DNA of 64,000 nucleotides from the NCBI RefSeq assembly GCF_003584105.1, contig NZ_QXFO01000027.1:62001-126000 (forward strand), given 5' to 3'. Below the pieces are notes generated by a model that was not told the origin of the DNA, made no database searches, and saw only the letters and a list, made by a program, of their open reading frames with translations. Source of the stretch: Flagellimonas taeanensis (lineage in GTDB: Bacteria; Bacteroidota; Bacteroidia; Flavobacteriales; Flavobacteriaceae). Below are positions 7,767 through 17,153 of the stretch, piece by piece; position 1 is the stretch's first letter, and the number at the start of each line of letters is the position of its first letter. The translations under genes and the position numbers were made by a program.

Positions 7767-9995
7767 CTAGAAAACCGTATACCGTAATCCCAAAAATCCT
7801 CGAATGCCCTGGTTGGGCCCATAGACATAAGTGGGGTCAAAGGTAAGGGCGTAGGGATTGTTCTGTGTGGCCATGGCATTGCCACTGCTATCAAAGGTAA
7901 CCTCTTTATCAAATGGATCATTGGCCCGTGCAATGATAAACGGGTTCCCACGGTTGGGGGTCCAGTCCAATAGATTTTTGATGCCCCCATATACCTCAAA
8001 ATTGTGCAGTCCCTTATACGTAAACTGAATGTTCTGGATGCTCCAAGTAGGGGAGTAGGCCTGTCTTGGATCCAGTTCACCCAAAAGGGGCAGCCGCATA
8101 GGGCCATAGAGGTTCCCTGTGTAATCGGCCGTGAGTTTGAGCGAACGAAAGGTATAGGAAAGGTTCCAGGTGGCAGTGATGCTCTCCGTCAAGATCTGCT
8201 GCTGGGTCACCCCGTTTTCCGTATTGCTCACATCTTGCCATGTAGCCCCCACCATGATCTTCAAACTGCTGGGAAAGGCAATGTCCAAATTTGCACTGAT
8301 GCCTTGGGAAACCGACTTGCCATCCAGATTGTCATAAATGATCTGGTTGGGATTGGTCTCATAATCGGGGAGGATCACATTGGAGAATCGGGTGTAAAAT
8401 GCTGAGGCATCGATTCCGATAAAGGTGCCATTGTCACTGTAAATCTTCTTCAAATAGTTGAGGTTGACGTTCACGGAGCGTTCCGGTTTCAGCTCTTCGG
8501 CAATTACCACCTCCCGCGCACCCGTAAGGGCAGCATGCTCCTCGGTAAAAAGGTTCACCACCCGAAAACCGGTCCCTGCATTCACTCGAAGAATATCATG
8601 GTCAGAAATTTTCCATTTGTAGGCAGCACGGGGCGTTAAAATGTTGCCATGCCTTTGGTCATGATCATACCGCAAGCCACCCAAAAAGGAATGTTTTGGG
8701 GCAAACGAGTATTCATCCTGGGCAAATACACTTGGGATCCAGATACGGTCCGCCTCGGGTGTAGCCGGCGTATTGTCATCGTAATAATTGTATCGGACCG
8801 CGCTCCCCAACAGCAGGTCGTGATGCCCCAATGTTTTATCCCAAGTGAGCTGCGCAAAGCCGATACGCTGGTCCGCTAGGTATTCCGTATCGCCATAGAC
8901 CGAATTTTGGCTATGGTCATTATACGAAACGGACAGCAACAATTTTTCTGCAAGGGGCAATTGATATTTTCCCAACACCTCCCAACGGCGGGTATAGATG
9001 CTTTCCCCATAGATTTCATCCCCACCACGAAACTCAGGGGTCCATTGCATTTCCCCGCCCCAACGGTCTTCATAAAAAAACCTGCCCGCCAAAGAGAATA
9101 TTCGGGAATCCTTTCGTTCAACATCCCATTTCTGAAAGATGGAAATGCGGTCTTGGAGGGTAAGGTCGGTAAAATTGTCCCCATTGTTGTCAATAGGTTG
9201 GTTGTAGTTGAAGTAATTGACCCCTAAAAGCACATCCGCTTTTTTCCCTAATCCGAATTTACTGCCCACATCCAGATTATATTCGCCCCATCCGGTCATA
9301 AACCCATCGGCAAAAAATTCTGGGGCGCTCAAGGTGGTTTTGGTGATGATGTTGATCAAACCACCCACGGCTTCACTTCCATATAGGGAAGAGGCAGGAC
9401 CTTTCACAATTTCAATCTGTTCGATCAAGGAATTTGGAATACCGGTGAGGCCATACACCGTGCCCAGACCGCTTACAATGGGCATTCCGTCAATCAGGAC
9501 GAGCGTATAGGGCCCTTCAAGTCCGTTGATATGGATGTCCCCCGTGTTGCACACATTGCAATTGATTTGCGGGCGAACGCCATTTACATTTTGAAGCGCA
9601 TCAAAAATGCTGGCCGTAGGGTTTTTTTTAAGAAAGGTAGGGGAATAGACCTCGACGGGGACAGGGCTTTCCAAACGACTCACGGGTTTTAGGGTGCCCG
9701 TCACCACGGTTTCGTCCAGACTTTCGGCCGATGGTTCAAGCGATATGTTGATGGTTTTGACCTCGGCTGGGCCCAAATTGATTTTAGTTTGGTAGGGCAA
9801 ATACCCCAAAGAAGAAACCAACAATACATAATTGCCTGGTTGGATGTTGGTCAGCTCAAATACACCCTCTATATCGGTCGCGGAGCCCATTTCGGTTCCT
9901 TTCAATAGCACGTTGGCCATGGGTAGGGGCTCTCCATTGTCGATGACCTTACCTTTCAAGGTGGCAGTTTGAGCGAAACAATAATGGCCCACCAA
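7767..9995 (-). CDS. TonB-dependent outer-membrane receptor, metal-linked
   Basis: Active transporter of the outer membrane. After the signal region comes a carboxypeptidase-regulatory-like domain (ATLKGKVIDNGEPLPMANVLLKG), then a plug with a CxxC pair (NCNVCNTGDIHINGLEG) and the segment SSLYGSEAVGGLINIITKT, then a beta-barrel ending in RGFLGLRYTVF. The given start is a TTG inside the hydrophobic core of the signal peptide. The frame is open upstream to about 10055 and contains a better signal peptide from a CTG at 10037 (MNSICKYIALLWVALVG), so the true start is probably upstream and non-standard. It is divergent from a DtxR-family regulator and a ZIP transporter, which suggests a transition-metal chelate as substrate. 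Confidence 0.88.
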   Translation of the reverse strand: MVGHYCFAQTATLKGKVIDNGEPLPMANVLLKGTEMGSATDIEGVFELTNIQPGNYVLLVSSLGYLPYQTKINLGPAEVKTINISLEPSAESLDETVVTGTLKPVSRLESPVPVEVYSPTFLKKNPTASIFDALQNVNGVRPQINCNVCNTGDIHINGLEGPYTLVLIDGMPIVSGLGTVYGLTGIPNSLIEQIEIVKGPASSLYGSEAVGGLINIITKTTLSAPEFFADGFMTGWGEYNLDVGSKFGLGKKADVLLGVNYFNYNQPIDNNGDNFTDLTLQDRISIFQKWDVERKDSRIFSLAGRFFYEDRWGGEMQWTPEFRGGDEIYGESIYTRRWEVLGKYQLPLAEKLLLSVSYNDHSQNSVYGDTEYLADQRIGFAQLTWDKTLGHHDLLLGSAVRYNYYDDNTPATPEADRIWIPSVFAQDEYSFAPKHSFLGGLRYDHDQRHGNILTPRAAYKWKISDHDILRVNAGTGFRVVNLFTEEHAALTGAREVVIAEELKPERSVNVNLNYLKKIYSDNGTFIGIDASAFYTRFSNVILPDYETNPNQIIYDNLDGKSVSQGISANLDIAFPSSLKIMVGATWQDVSNTENGVTQQQILTESITATWNLSYTFRSLKLTADYTGNLYGPMRLPLLGELDPRQAYSPTWSIQNIQFTYKGLHNFEVYGGIKNLLDWTPNRGNPFIIARANDPFDKEVTFDSSGNAMATQNNPYALTFDPTYVYGPNQGIRGFLGLRYTVF

Positions 9996-10054
9996 GGCAA
10001 CCCATAACAGGGCGATATATTTACAAATTGAATTCAGTTTAGTAAAAATTAAAA

Positions 10055-10070
10055 TTTAGACAAATCTAAA
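10055..10070. promoter_or_regulatory. Candidate DtxR/MntR-type operator over the receptor promoter
   Basis: TTTAGA-CAAA-TCTAAA is a perfect inverted repeat of the kind bound by DtxR/MntR-family regulators. The minus-strand -7 box TAGATTTG (10068-10061) of the TonB receptor lies inside it, so binding would shut the receptor promoter. A plus-strand TATTTTTG (10095-10102) is a possible -7 box for the regulator gene. Confidence 0.6.
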
Positions 10071-10116
10071 AATAGGTTTTGATAAATAAAAATGTATTTT
10101 TGGAAAAATTTTTTTC

Positions 10117-10773
10117 ATGACCCGATCGGAGGAAAATTATTTGAAGGCCATTTTTCATCTGGGCAACGGGGAAGCGGGGTCCATCAGCACCAATGCCATT
10201 GCGGAACAGATGGAGACCAAACCCTCGTCGGTTACCGATATGGCCAAGAAACTGGCTGAAAAAGGCCTGGTGCACTATAAGAAGTACCAAGGAATCTCCC
10301 TGACCGATGATGGAACACGGACAGCACTCTCCATCATCAGGAAGCACAGGCTTTGGGAAGTGTTCTTGGTGAAAAAACTGGATTTTACCTGGGACGAGGT
10401 ACACGAAGTGGCCGAGCAGTTGGAACACATCAAAAGCGAAAAACTGATCGACAAGATCGATGCGCTGTTGGATTTTCCCAAATACGATCCGCACGGGGAC
10501 CCCATTCCCACTAAGGATGGAAAATTCATGGAGCGGGACAAACAATTGCTCAGCGAGATGCCCATCCATGCCCAAGGGGTGTGTGTTGGTGTCAAGGATT
10601 CCTCCGCTCCGTTCCTGAAATTTTTGGACAAGAACAAAATAGCTTTGGGAAACACGATCAAGATCTTGGACAAAGAGGATTTTGACCAATCCCTACAGAT
10701 ACAAATGGAGGGCAGGGAGCTTCGGATTTCCCACCAGATAGCATCCAACCTCTACGTTAAAAAGAATGACTGA
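10117..10773 (+). CDS. DtxR/MntR-family metal-dependent regulator
   Basis: 218 residues. The N-terminal winged helix is typical (MTRSEENYLKAIFHLG, STNAIAEQMETKPSSVTDMAKKLAEKGLV), followed by the metal-binding and dimerisation domain (HRLWEVFLVKKL, DEVHEVAEQLEHI) and an FeoA/SH3-like C-terminal domain (about 150-215). Such regulators use Mn2+ or Fe2+ as co-repressor. It is divergent from the TonB receptor and overlaps the ZIP gene by one base (TGATG), so it probably controls both. Which metal it senses cannot be decided here. Confidence 0.92.
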   Translation: MTRSEENYLKAIFHLGNGEAGSISTNAIAEQMETKPSSVTDMAKKLAEKGLVHYKKYQGISLTDDGTRTALSIIRKHRLWEVFLVKKLDFTWDEVHEVAEQLEHIKSEKLIDKIDALLDFPKYDPHGDPIPTKDGKFMERDKQLLSEMPIHAQGVCVGVKDSSAPFLKFLDKNKIALGNTIKILDKEDFDQSLQIQMEGRELRISHQIASNLYVKKND

Positions 10774-11594
10774 TGGAACAGATAATACACTATTTTGAAG
10801 AGATCGACCCCGTTTTGGCCGCTTTTTATGCCACCTTGTTCACTTGGGGGCTCACCGCTTTGGGGGCAGGACTGGTGTTCTTCTTCAAGACTGCCAACCG
10901 TGCCGTACTGGATGGCATGTTGGGGTTCACCGGAGGGGTCATGGTAGCGGCAAGTTTCTGGAGCCTCTTGGCACCGGGGATCGAGATGAGCGAAGGCGAG
11001 GGTTTTATAAAAGTGATTCCTGCAGCGGTAGGTTTCTTGATGGGCGCCGGATTTATTTTTGGTCTGGACAAAGTATTGCCCCACCTCCACATCAATTTTA
11101 AAATGAGCGAGGCCGAAGGAATAAAGACCCCTTGGCACCGCACCATCTTGCTTACGTTGGCCATTACACTGCACAACATTCCCGAAGGATTGGCCGTCGG
11201 CGTCCTTTTTGGGGGTGTGGCTGCCGGTTTTGAAGGGGCTTCCATAGGAGGCGCCGTTGCCTTGGCCATTGGGATTGGCCTCCAAAACTTTCCCGAAGGG
11301 TTTGCTGTGGCCATGCCGCTCAGACGACATGGATTAAGTAGGTGGAAAAGCTGGGTCTATGGCCAGGCCTCTGCCATCGTGGAGCCCATAGCAGGTGTTC
11401 TCGGGGCCTGGGCCGTGCTCACTTTTGAACCCATTTTGCCCTATGCCCTTTCTTTTGCTGCCGGGGCCATGATCTTTGTGGTGGTCGAGGAGGTGATCCC
11501 TGAAACGCAACAGGACAAATACACCGATATCGCCACAATGGGTTTTATCGGTGGATTTATCATTATGATGACCTTGGATGTGGGACTGGGATAA
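10773..11594 (+). CDS. ZIP-family metal transporter
   Basis: Inner-membrane divalent-metal transporter of 273 residues with about eight membrane segments. The two hallmark metal-site motifs are present: HNIPEG in LAITLHNIPEGLAVGVLFGG and the variant QNFPEG in IGLQNFPEGFAVAMPLRR. It is closest in layout to ZupT/GufA-type transporters. Its ATG overlaps the regulator stop, so it is co-expressed with the DtxR-type protein. It converges on the metal-efflux operon with 4 bases between stop codons, putting uptake and efflux side by side. Confidence 0.92.
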   Translation: MEQIIHYFEEIDPVLAAFYATLFTWGLTALGAGLVFFFKTANRAVLDGMLGFTGGVMVAASFWSLLAPGIEMSEGEGFIKVIPAAVGFLMGAGFIFGLDKVLPHLHINFKMSEAEGIKTPWHRTILLTLAITLHNIPEGLAVGVLFGGVAAGFEGASIGGAVALAIGIGLQNFPEGFAVAMPLRRHGLSRWKSWVYGQASAIVEPIAGVLGAWAVLTFEPILPYALSFAAGAMIFVVVEEVIPETQQDKYTDIATMGFIGGFIIMMTLDVGLG

Positions 11595-11598
11595 TAAA

Positions 11599-12723
11599 TT
11601 ATCCCCCGATCAGATCAAAGACACCCTTGGTCAAAAATTGGTCCGTTTCTGACCATTCCGTGCCGATGATCTCGGTATGGCCATCAAAGGTGTTCCCTTG
11701 TTTCACGGCCACACGTTCAAAAGTGTACCCCCCGTCCTCTTTACGCACCAACTTGAGTACAAAGTGGCTGCCCTCGGACTCAATCACCGCTTCTTCTGGC
11801 AATGACCAGGTTTTGACGGTATCTGTCATGATCATGGCATCCACGAACATGCCGGGAAGAAAATTCCCGTCCTCGCGTTCCAAATGGCCATGCACTTGAA
11901 TGGTGCGCTTGGCCCCGTCAATGGAGGCACCCACCAAGTGGACCTCTGCATTGAAGGCTTCTTCGGAGGCCTCAGGAATTTTAAATTGGATTTTTTGTCC
12001 TTTTTTCACTTTGAGGATGTCCTTTTCAAAGACGGTGAGTTCCAAATGCACATGGCTGTTGTCCACAATCTCCAAAATCTTGGTAGCAGGGGAAACATAG
12101 CTTCCTCTGGCGACGTTCATTTGGGTGATACTTCCCGAGATGGGGGCGTAAATTGCGGCTTCAGGGGAAATTTGCCCCTGTTCCACCTTGCTGGGCGAAA
12201 TGTTGAGCATCTGCAATTGTTCACGCAGACCTTGGTAACGGGCCTTGGCCGTTTCATAATTACTCTTCGCCTGTAGGAAATTCTTTTGTGAGGCTATTTT
12301 TTCATCAAAAAGGGTCTGGTTTCGTTCAAATTCAGCCTTTAAAAAATCCAATTGGTTGAAAACCTCAAGGTATTCCTGTTGCATCTGCACAAATTCTTGG
12401 TTTTCCAAGGTCACCAACAATTGTCCCTTTTTTACCCGGTCACCGATCAATAGGGAGGTCTTTTTTACGAAACCGCCCATGAAGGCCATGACACTGGCCC
12501 GGTTTTCTGGTGGAACGTCTATCATTCCCGAGGTCTCCACCATTTTGGGGAATGTTCTTTTTTCCATGGTTCCCAACGTCAGGTTGTTGGCGTCGAATTG
12601 ATTTTGTGTTACCATGATCCCTCTTTCGTCTCCCTGTTCTTCGGAAGTTGATCCTTCCTTGTTTGTATTGCCACAACCCGTCAATAATAGGAAAACTGTG
12701 GCAAATTGGATGATATGTTTCAT
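11599..12723 (-). CDS. czcB: RND efflux periplasmic adaptor (CzcB-like lipoprotein)
   Basis: Membrane-fusion protein of 374 residues linking the inner-membrane pump to the outer-membrane channel. It has a lipobox (VFLLLTGCGN), a lipoyl/barrel-sandwich domain split around a coiled-coil hairpin (YLEVFNQLDFLKAEFERNQTLFDEKIASQ, about 128-180), the returning half (AAIYAPISGSITQMNVARGSYV) and a beta-barrel. It lies 2 bases after the CzcA-type gene, clearly one operon. Confidence 0.9.
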   Translation of the reverse strand: MKHIIQFATVFLLLTGCGNTNKEGSTSEEQGDERGIMVTQNQFDANNLTLGTMEKRTFPKMVETSGMIDVPPENRASVMAFMGGFVKKTSLLIGDRVKKGQLLVTLENQEFVQMQQEYLEVFNQLDFLKAEFERNQTLFDEKIASQKNFLQAKSNYETAKARYQGLREQLQMLNISPSKVEQGQISPEAAIYAPISGSITQMNVARGSYVSPATKILEIVDNSHVHLELTVFEKDILKVKKGQKIQFKIPEASEEAFNAEVHLVGASIDGAKRTIQVHGHLEREDGNFLPGMFVDAMIMTDTVKTWSLPEEAVIESEGSHFVLKLVRKEDGGYTFERVAVKQGNTFDGHTEIIGTEWSETDQFLTKGVFDLIGG

Positions 12724-12725
12724 TG

Positions 12726-15700
12726 TTATAATGTTATGGTCAAGTAATTAATGGCGATTACAGTCTGATTGTATTGGCTGAGCACATCCAGATAATTGAG
12801 TTGGATGTCGTAGGCGTTCTCCAGACTTTGGATGTATTGGAAAAAGTCGATTTCCCCGTTTTGAAAGTTTCCGGAGGCCGCTTTCAAGATCTGATCGGAA
12901 AGCTGACCGCCCTCGTCCTCATAATAGGAAAGTTCTTGGGCCTGTTGCTCCAATTGTCCCAACAAGGTTTTGTAGCGTTGGTTCATGGCAACGGTGATTT
13001 CCGTGTTTTCCATCTCCGTGATCTTGGTCCTAATCTTGGCCGATTTTACCTTGCTGCTATGGCCAAAAAAGAAAATCGGGACCCGAACCCCCAATTGGAT
13101 GCCGTATAGGGATGTCCCCAATCCCTTGTTGGTCCCTTGGAAATACTCTAGATTGAGGTCGGGCAGCAACCGGTTCTCCTCCAGGCTCTTTTGGGCATTG
13201 CTGAGCTCTTGACGATGGTCCAAAAAGGTGGTTTCCGTTTCCAACATCCCCTGGGCGTTCAGCACCGCGAGTTTTTCAGGTTGCTCTTCCACGATGTCCA
13301 AGGTATCCCCACTTTGCACCAAGCTCACAATCTCACCATAGGTGGTCAGGATCTGCTGTTTTATTTTGGAGTAGGTGTTCGTGATCTGGCGTTGCTTGGC
13401 CGTGGCCGTCACTTTTTCCAGATAATTGGTCTCCCCAAGTTCAAAACGCCTATTTGCCGCATGGGCAAAATTGCTGTAAATACTGTCCAGTGTCCCATAG
13501 AGCTTTGCCTTTTGGGTCAGGGTCTGGTATTGGTAATAGGCATTGCTCAGCGATTGGTACAGTTGCTTCTTTTGGATCTCAAAAGATGATTTTTGAAACT
13601 CGTGATTGGATTTTTGAAGCCTGCTTTTCGCACCATATACGGTGGGAAATTCAAACTGTTGCTGTGCCCCAAAAACCTTCAAGGGGTCCCCGTTTAACGC
13701 AAGGTTGTTTTCATCATATTGGTAATAGATGTCCGTCTTGTCGAACTCAAAGGCGGTTCCCTTGAGGGTTTCCGCTTGATCTACCATCAATGACCCGGCC
13801 TGAATCCCTTTGTTGTTTTTCAATGAAAGCGTCATAAGGTCTTCGAGGTCCAACTTTTCTTGGGAAAATCCGGAAGCTGCCATCAAAAGAAGCAGAATGG
13901 TCAATCCGTTCCTGTTCAATTTTCGCTCTTTTCTTCTTTTTCTCATTCCTCGGAATTTGATGTTATGGGAATAGGCATACAAAACTGGCAGGACCACTAG
14001 GGTGAGTATGGTCGCCGTTACCAATCCGCCGATCACCACCGTGGCCAACGGTCTTTGCACCTCTGCCCCAGCATTGGTGGACACGGCCATGGGCAAGAAC
14101 CCCAATGCCGCTGCCGATGCGGTCAACAGAACGGCACGGAGCCTGTCCTTGGTGCCCTGTTTGATGAGGTCTTCCATGGAATCAAAGTCTTTGCCCTTGA
14201 GTTCCTTGAAATGCTCTATCAGCACGATCCCGTTCAGTACCGCAATACCAAAAAGCGCAATAAAACCTACCCCCGCCGATATGCTGAAGGGCATGCCCCG
14301 TAGCCAGAGCAAGAGCACACCTCCCACAGCAGATAGCGGGATGGCCGAGAAGATGAGCAGGGCTTCCTTGACCGAGCCAAAGGCAAAGTAGAGCATGATG
14401 AAAATGAGCAACAATGCAATGGGTACGGCAATCGTCAACCTAGCTTTGGCATTCTGAAGATTTTCGAACTGGCCTCCATAGGTGACAATATATCCAGGGG
14501 GCAAGGATATGTTCTTGTTGATCAATAGCTGCACATCGTCCACAACGGACTGGAGGTCCCTGTTCCTGACATTGATGCCGACCACGATACGCCGTTGGGT
14601 ATTGTCCCGTGAGATTTTGGCGGCCCCTTTTTGATAGGTGATCTCCGCAAGTTCGCTCATCGGGATCTTTCCGCCGTTGGGGATGTCCACATAAAGGTTT
14701 TTCAGGTTGGAAATATCCTTTCGGTTTTCCGAATCCAACCGAACGGCCATATCAAATTGGCGTTCGCCCTCGAACACACTTCCCACTACCTTGCCTGCAA
14801 AGCCCATGGCGATCATTTCGTTCAGGTCGGCGATATTGAGCCCATGCCGGGCAATTTTGGCACGGTCAAAGGACACGTTCATTTGGGGGAGGCCTTCCAC
14901 TTTTTCCACGATGATGTCCGAGGCCCCTTCCACATTTTGGATAAGGTCCTTGATCTCGTTGGCCTTCTTGTTCAGGATTTCCAGGTCCTGTCCAAAAATT
15001 TTGATGGCGATGTCGGCCCGTACCCCTGTGATCAATTCATTGAAGCGCATTTCAATGGGCTGGGTAAACTCCAGCTCGATCCCTGGAATGACCGCCAAGG
15101 CCTCTTTAAACTTATCGGCGAGTTCATCCTTGGTTTCGGCCGAGACCCATTCACTTTTTGGTTTTAGGGAAATGATGACATCGCTTTCTTCCATGGACAT
15201 CGGGTCCGTGGGCACTTCTGCTGCACCGATACGGCTCACCACCTGTTTTACCTCAGGAAACTTTTCCAATAGGATCTGTTCCATTTTGGTGGTCGTTTCA
15301 ATGGTCTTTGTCAAAGTGGTGCCTGTTTTCAAAACGGGTTGGATCACAAAATCACCTTCGTCCAGTGTGGGAACGAATTCACCTCCCATTGAGGAGAACA
15401 GCAGAATGGCTCCCAGCAGCAGAGAGGCCGCTAGGGAAAGCACCAATTTCTTGCTTTTCATGGCCCATTCGATGATCGGTTCATACCGACGGTTGATCCA
15501 GTTGACCAAACGGGTGGATACGCTTTTGGCCGATTCCTTGGATGGTTTTAGGAACAATGCGGAGGCCACGGGCACATAAGTGAAACACAACAGAATGGCT
15601 CCCAAGAGGGCAAAACTGAAAGTCAGGGCCATGGGTTTGAACATTTTGCCCTCCACACCGCTCAAGGATAGAATGGGGATGAACACAATGAGAATGATAA

Positions 15701-17072
15701 GCTGTCCAAAGACGGCGGAGTTCATCATTTTTGTGGCCCCTTTCAAGGTGATGTCATCTTTGACGGACTGTGTTTCTGTCTTGCCCAAATGGGCCAGGTC
15801 AGCTTTCTTTTGGGTGATCTGGAAGGCAATGTACTCTACGATGATCACTGCCCCGTCTATAATGATCCCAAAATCGATGGCCCCAAGGCTCAACAGGTTG
15901 GCATCCACCCCGAAAGTGTTCATCAGCGTCAGTGCGAACAGCAAACAGAGCGGAATCACCGATGCTACCACAAGTCCGGACCGCCAATTGCCCAAGAGCA
16001 GTACCACAACAAAAATTACAATCAGGCAACCGAGGATCAAGTTTTCCGTCACGGTGAAGGTGGTCCGTCCAATGAGTTCACTACGGTCCAGGAACGGATT
16101 GATATAGACCCCTTCGGGCAAGGACTTGGAAATGGTCGCAACCCTTTCCTTTACGGCTTCGATCACGCGTTTGGAATCGGCATCTTTCAACATCATGATT
16201 TGGCCAAGGACTTTTTCACCCTCTCCGTTGCCAGTGATCGCCCCGAACCGAAGCGCACTGCCAAAACCGACCTTGGCCACATCCTTGATATAGATGGGGA
16301 TGCCATTTCGGGTGGTGACGACAATGTTTTCGATGTCCTTGAGGCTGCCGACAAGACCTTCTCCACGGATAAAATAGGCCTGGTTCACTTTTTCGATATA
16401 GCCGCCGCCGGTAACACTGTTGTTCATTTCCAAAGCGGTGAACACCTCTTTTGCGGTAATGTTGAAGGCGTTCAGTTTTTGGGTCTGGATGGCAACTTCA
16501 TATTGTTTGAGGTGTCCGCCCCAGGTGTTGACCTCCACCACCCCTGGAATACCGGAGAGTTGGCGCTTTACAATCCAGTCTTGTATGGTCCTGAGTTCTG
16601 TGGAGCTGTAAAGGCCCTTGTAGGCAGGTTCCACATCCAACACATATTGGTAGATTTCGCCCAATCCTGTAGTTATGGGCCCCATCTCCGGGTTGCCGAA
16701 CCCTTCTGGAATCCGGCTGGTCGCGGACTTTATCTTTTCAGCGATAAGCTGCCTGGGGAGGTAGGTCCCCATGTTGTCCTCAAAAACGATGGTGACCACG
16801 GAGAGGCCAAACTTGGAAACCGAACGGATTTCCTTGACCCCTGGAAGGTTTGCCATTTCAAGTTCCACCGGATAGGTGACAAACTTTTCCATGTCCTGGG
16901 TGGACAGGCTTCTTGACGTAGTGATGACCTGAACCTGGTTATTGGTGACATCAGGAACGGCCCCGATGGGTATTTGTGACAGCGAATAAAGCCCTATCAA
17001 GGCAATGCCCGCTGTAAAGAGAAGAACAATAAACTTGTTCCTTATGCTAAAGGATATAATGTTTGAAAACAT
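12726..17072 (-). CDS. czcA: CzcA-type heavy-metal RND pump fused to a CzcC/TolC-type outer-membrane factor
   Basis: A single open frame of 1448 residues. Residues 1 to about 1040 are a complete heavy-metal RND pump; the transmembrane proton-relay motif DFGIIIDGAVIIVEY has the DFG...DGAVIIVE form of CzcA (Co/Zn/Cd) rather than the CusA form. Residues 1043-1448 are a full outer-membrane factor. The joint carries an in-frame Met (13946) followed by Arg/Lys-rich residues and LTILLLLMAASGFSQ, a good signal peptide ending near residue 1071. The fusion is therefore either cleaved after insertion or the channel is also made from the internal start. Such long CzcA proteins are common in Bacteroidota, which argues against a sequencing error. 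The order is His-rich protein, pump-channel fusion, adaptor. Confidence 0.93.
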   Translation of the reverse strand: MFSNIISFSIRNKFIVLLFTAGIALIGLYSLSQIPIGAVPDVTNNQVQVITTSRSLSTQDMEKFVTYPVELEMANLPGVKEIRSVSKFGLSVVTIVFEDNMGTYLPRQLIAEKIKSATSRIPEGFGNPEMGPITTGLGEIYQYVLDVEPAYKGLYSSTELRTIQDWIVKRQLSGIPGVVEVNTWGGHLKQYEVAIQTQKLNAFNITAKEVFTALEMNNSVTGGGYIEKVNQAYFIRGEGLVGSLKDIENIVVTTRNGIPIYIKDVAKVGFGSALRFGAITGNGEGEKVLGQIMMLKDADSKRVIEAVKERVATISKSLPEGVYINPFLDRSELIGRTTFTVTENLILGCLIVIFVVVLLLGNWRSGLVVASVIPLCLLFALTLMNTFGVDANLLSLGAIDFGIIIDGAVIIVEYIAFQITQKKADLAHLGKTETQSVKDDITLKGATKMMNSAVFGQLIILIVFIPILSLSGVEGKMFKPMALTFSFALLGAILLCFTYVPVASALFLKPSKESAKSVSTRLVNWINRRYEPIIEWAMKSKKLVLSLAASLLLGAILLFSSMGGEFVPTLDEGDFVIQPVLKTGTTLTKTIETTTKMEQILLEKFPEVKQVVSRIGAAEVPTDPMSMEESDVIISLKPKSEWVSAETKDELADKFKEALAVIPGIELEFTQPIEMRFNELITGVRADIAIKIFGQDLEILNKKANEIKDLIQNVEGASDIIVEKVEGLPQMNVSFDRAKIARHGLNIADLNEMIAMGFAGKVVGSVFEGERQFDMAVRLDSENRKDISNLKNLYVDIPNGGKIPMSELAEITYQKGAAKISRDNTQRRIVVGINVRNRDLQSVVDDVQLLINKNISLPPGYIVTYGGQFENLQNAKARLTIAVPIALLLIFIMLYFAFGSVKEALLIFSAIPLSAVGGVLLLWLRGMPFSISAGVGFIALFGIAVLNGIVLIEHFKELKGKDFDSMEDLIKQGTKDRLRAVLLTASAAALGFLPMAVSTNAGAEVQRPLATVVIGGLVTATILTLVVLPVLYAYSHNIKFRGMRKRRKERKLNRNGLTILLLLMAASGFSQEKLDLEDLMTLSLKNNKGIQAGSLMVDQAETLKGTAFEFDKTDIYYQYDENNLALNGDPLKVFGAQQQFEFPTVYGAKSRLQKSNHEFQKSSFEIQKKQLYQSLSNAYYQYQTLTQKAKLYGTLDSIYSNFAHAANRRFELGETNYLEKVTATAKQRQITNTYSKIKQQILTTYGEIVSLVQSGDTLDIVEEQPEKLAVLNAQGMLETETTFLDHRQELSNAQKSLEENRLLPDLNLEYFQGTNKGLGTSLYGIQLGVRVPIFFFGHSSKVKSAKIRTKITEMENTEITVAMNQRYKTLLGQLEQQAQELSYYEDEGGQLSDQILKAASGNFQNGEIDFFQYIQSLENAYDIQLNYLDVLSQYNQTVIAINYLTITL

Positions 17073-17153
17073 AATTCATAGAGAAATGTATAGCGTTATA
17101 AATTCAATAAAGCTTACGGAAATATAGGTCCAGCAAAGCTGGAATACTATGAA

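Noticed and set aside
15789-16916. 375-residue open frame on the plus strand
   Set aside because: It is antisense to the CzcA coding region, has no family resemblance, and results from codon bias of the true gene. The same holds for 14707-15579 and 14631-15167.
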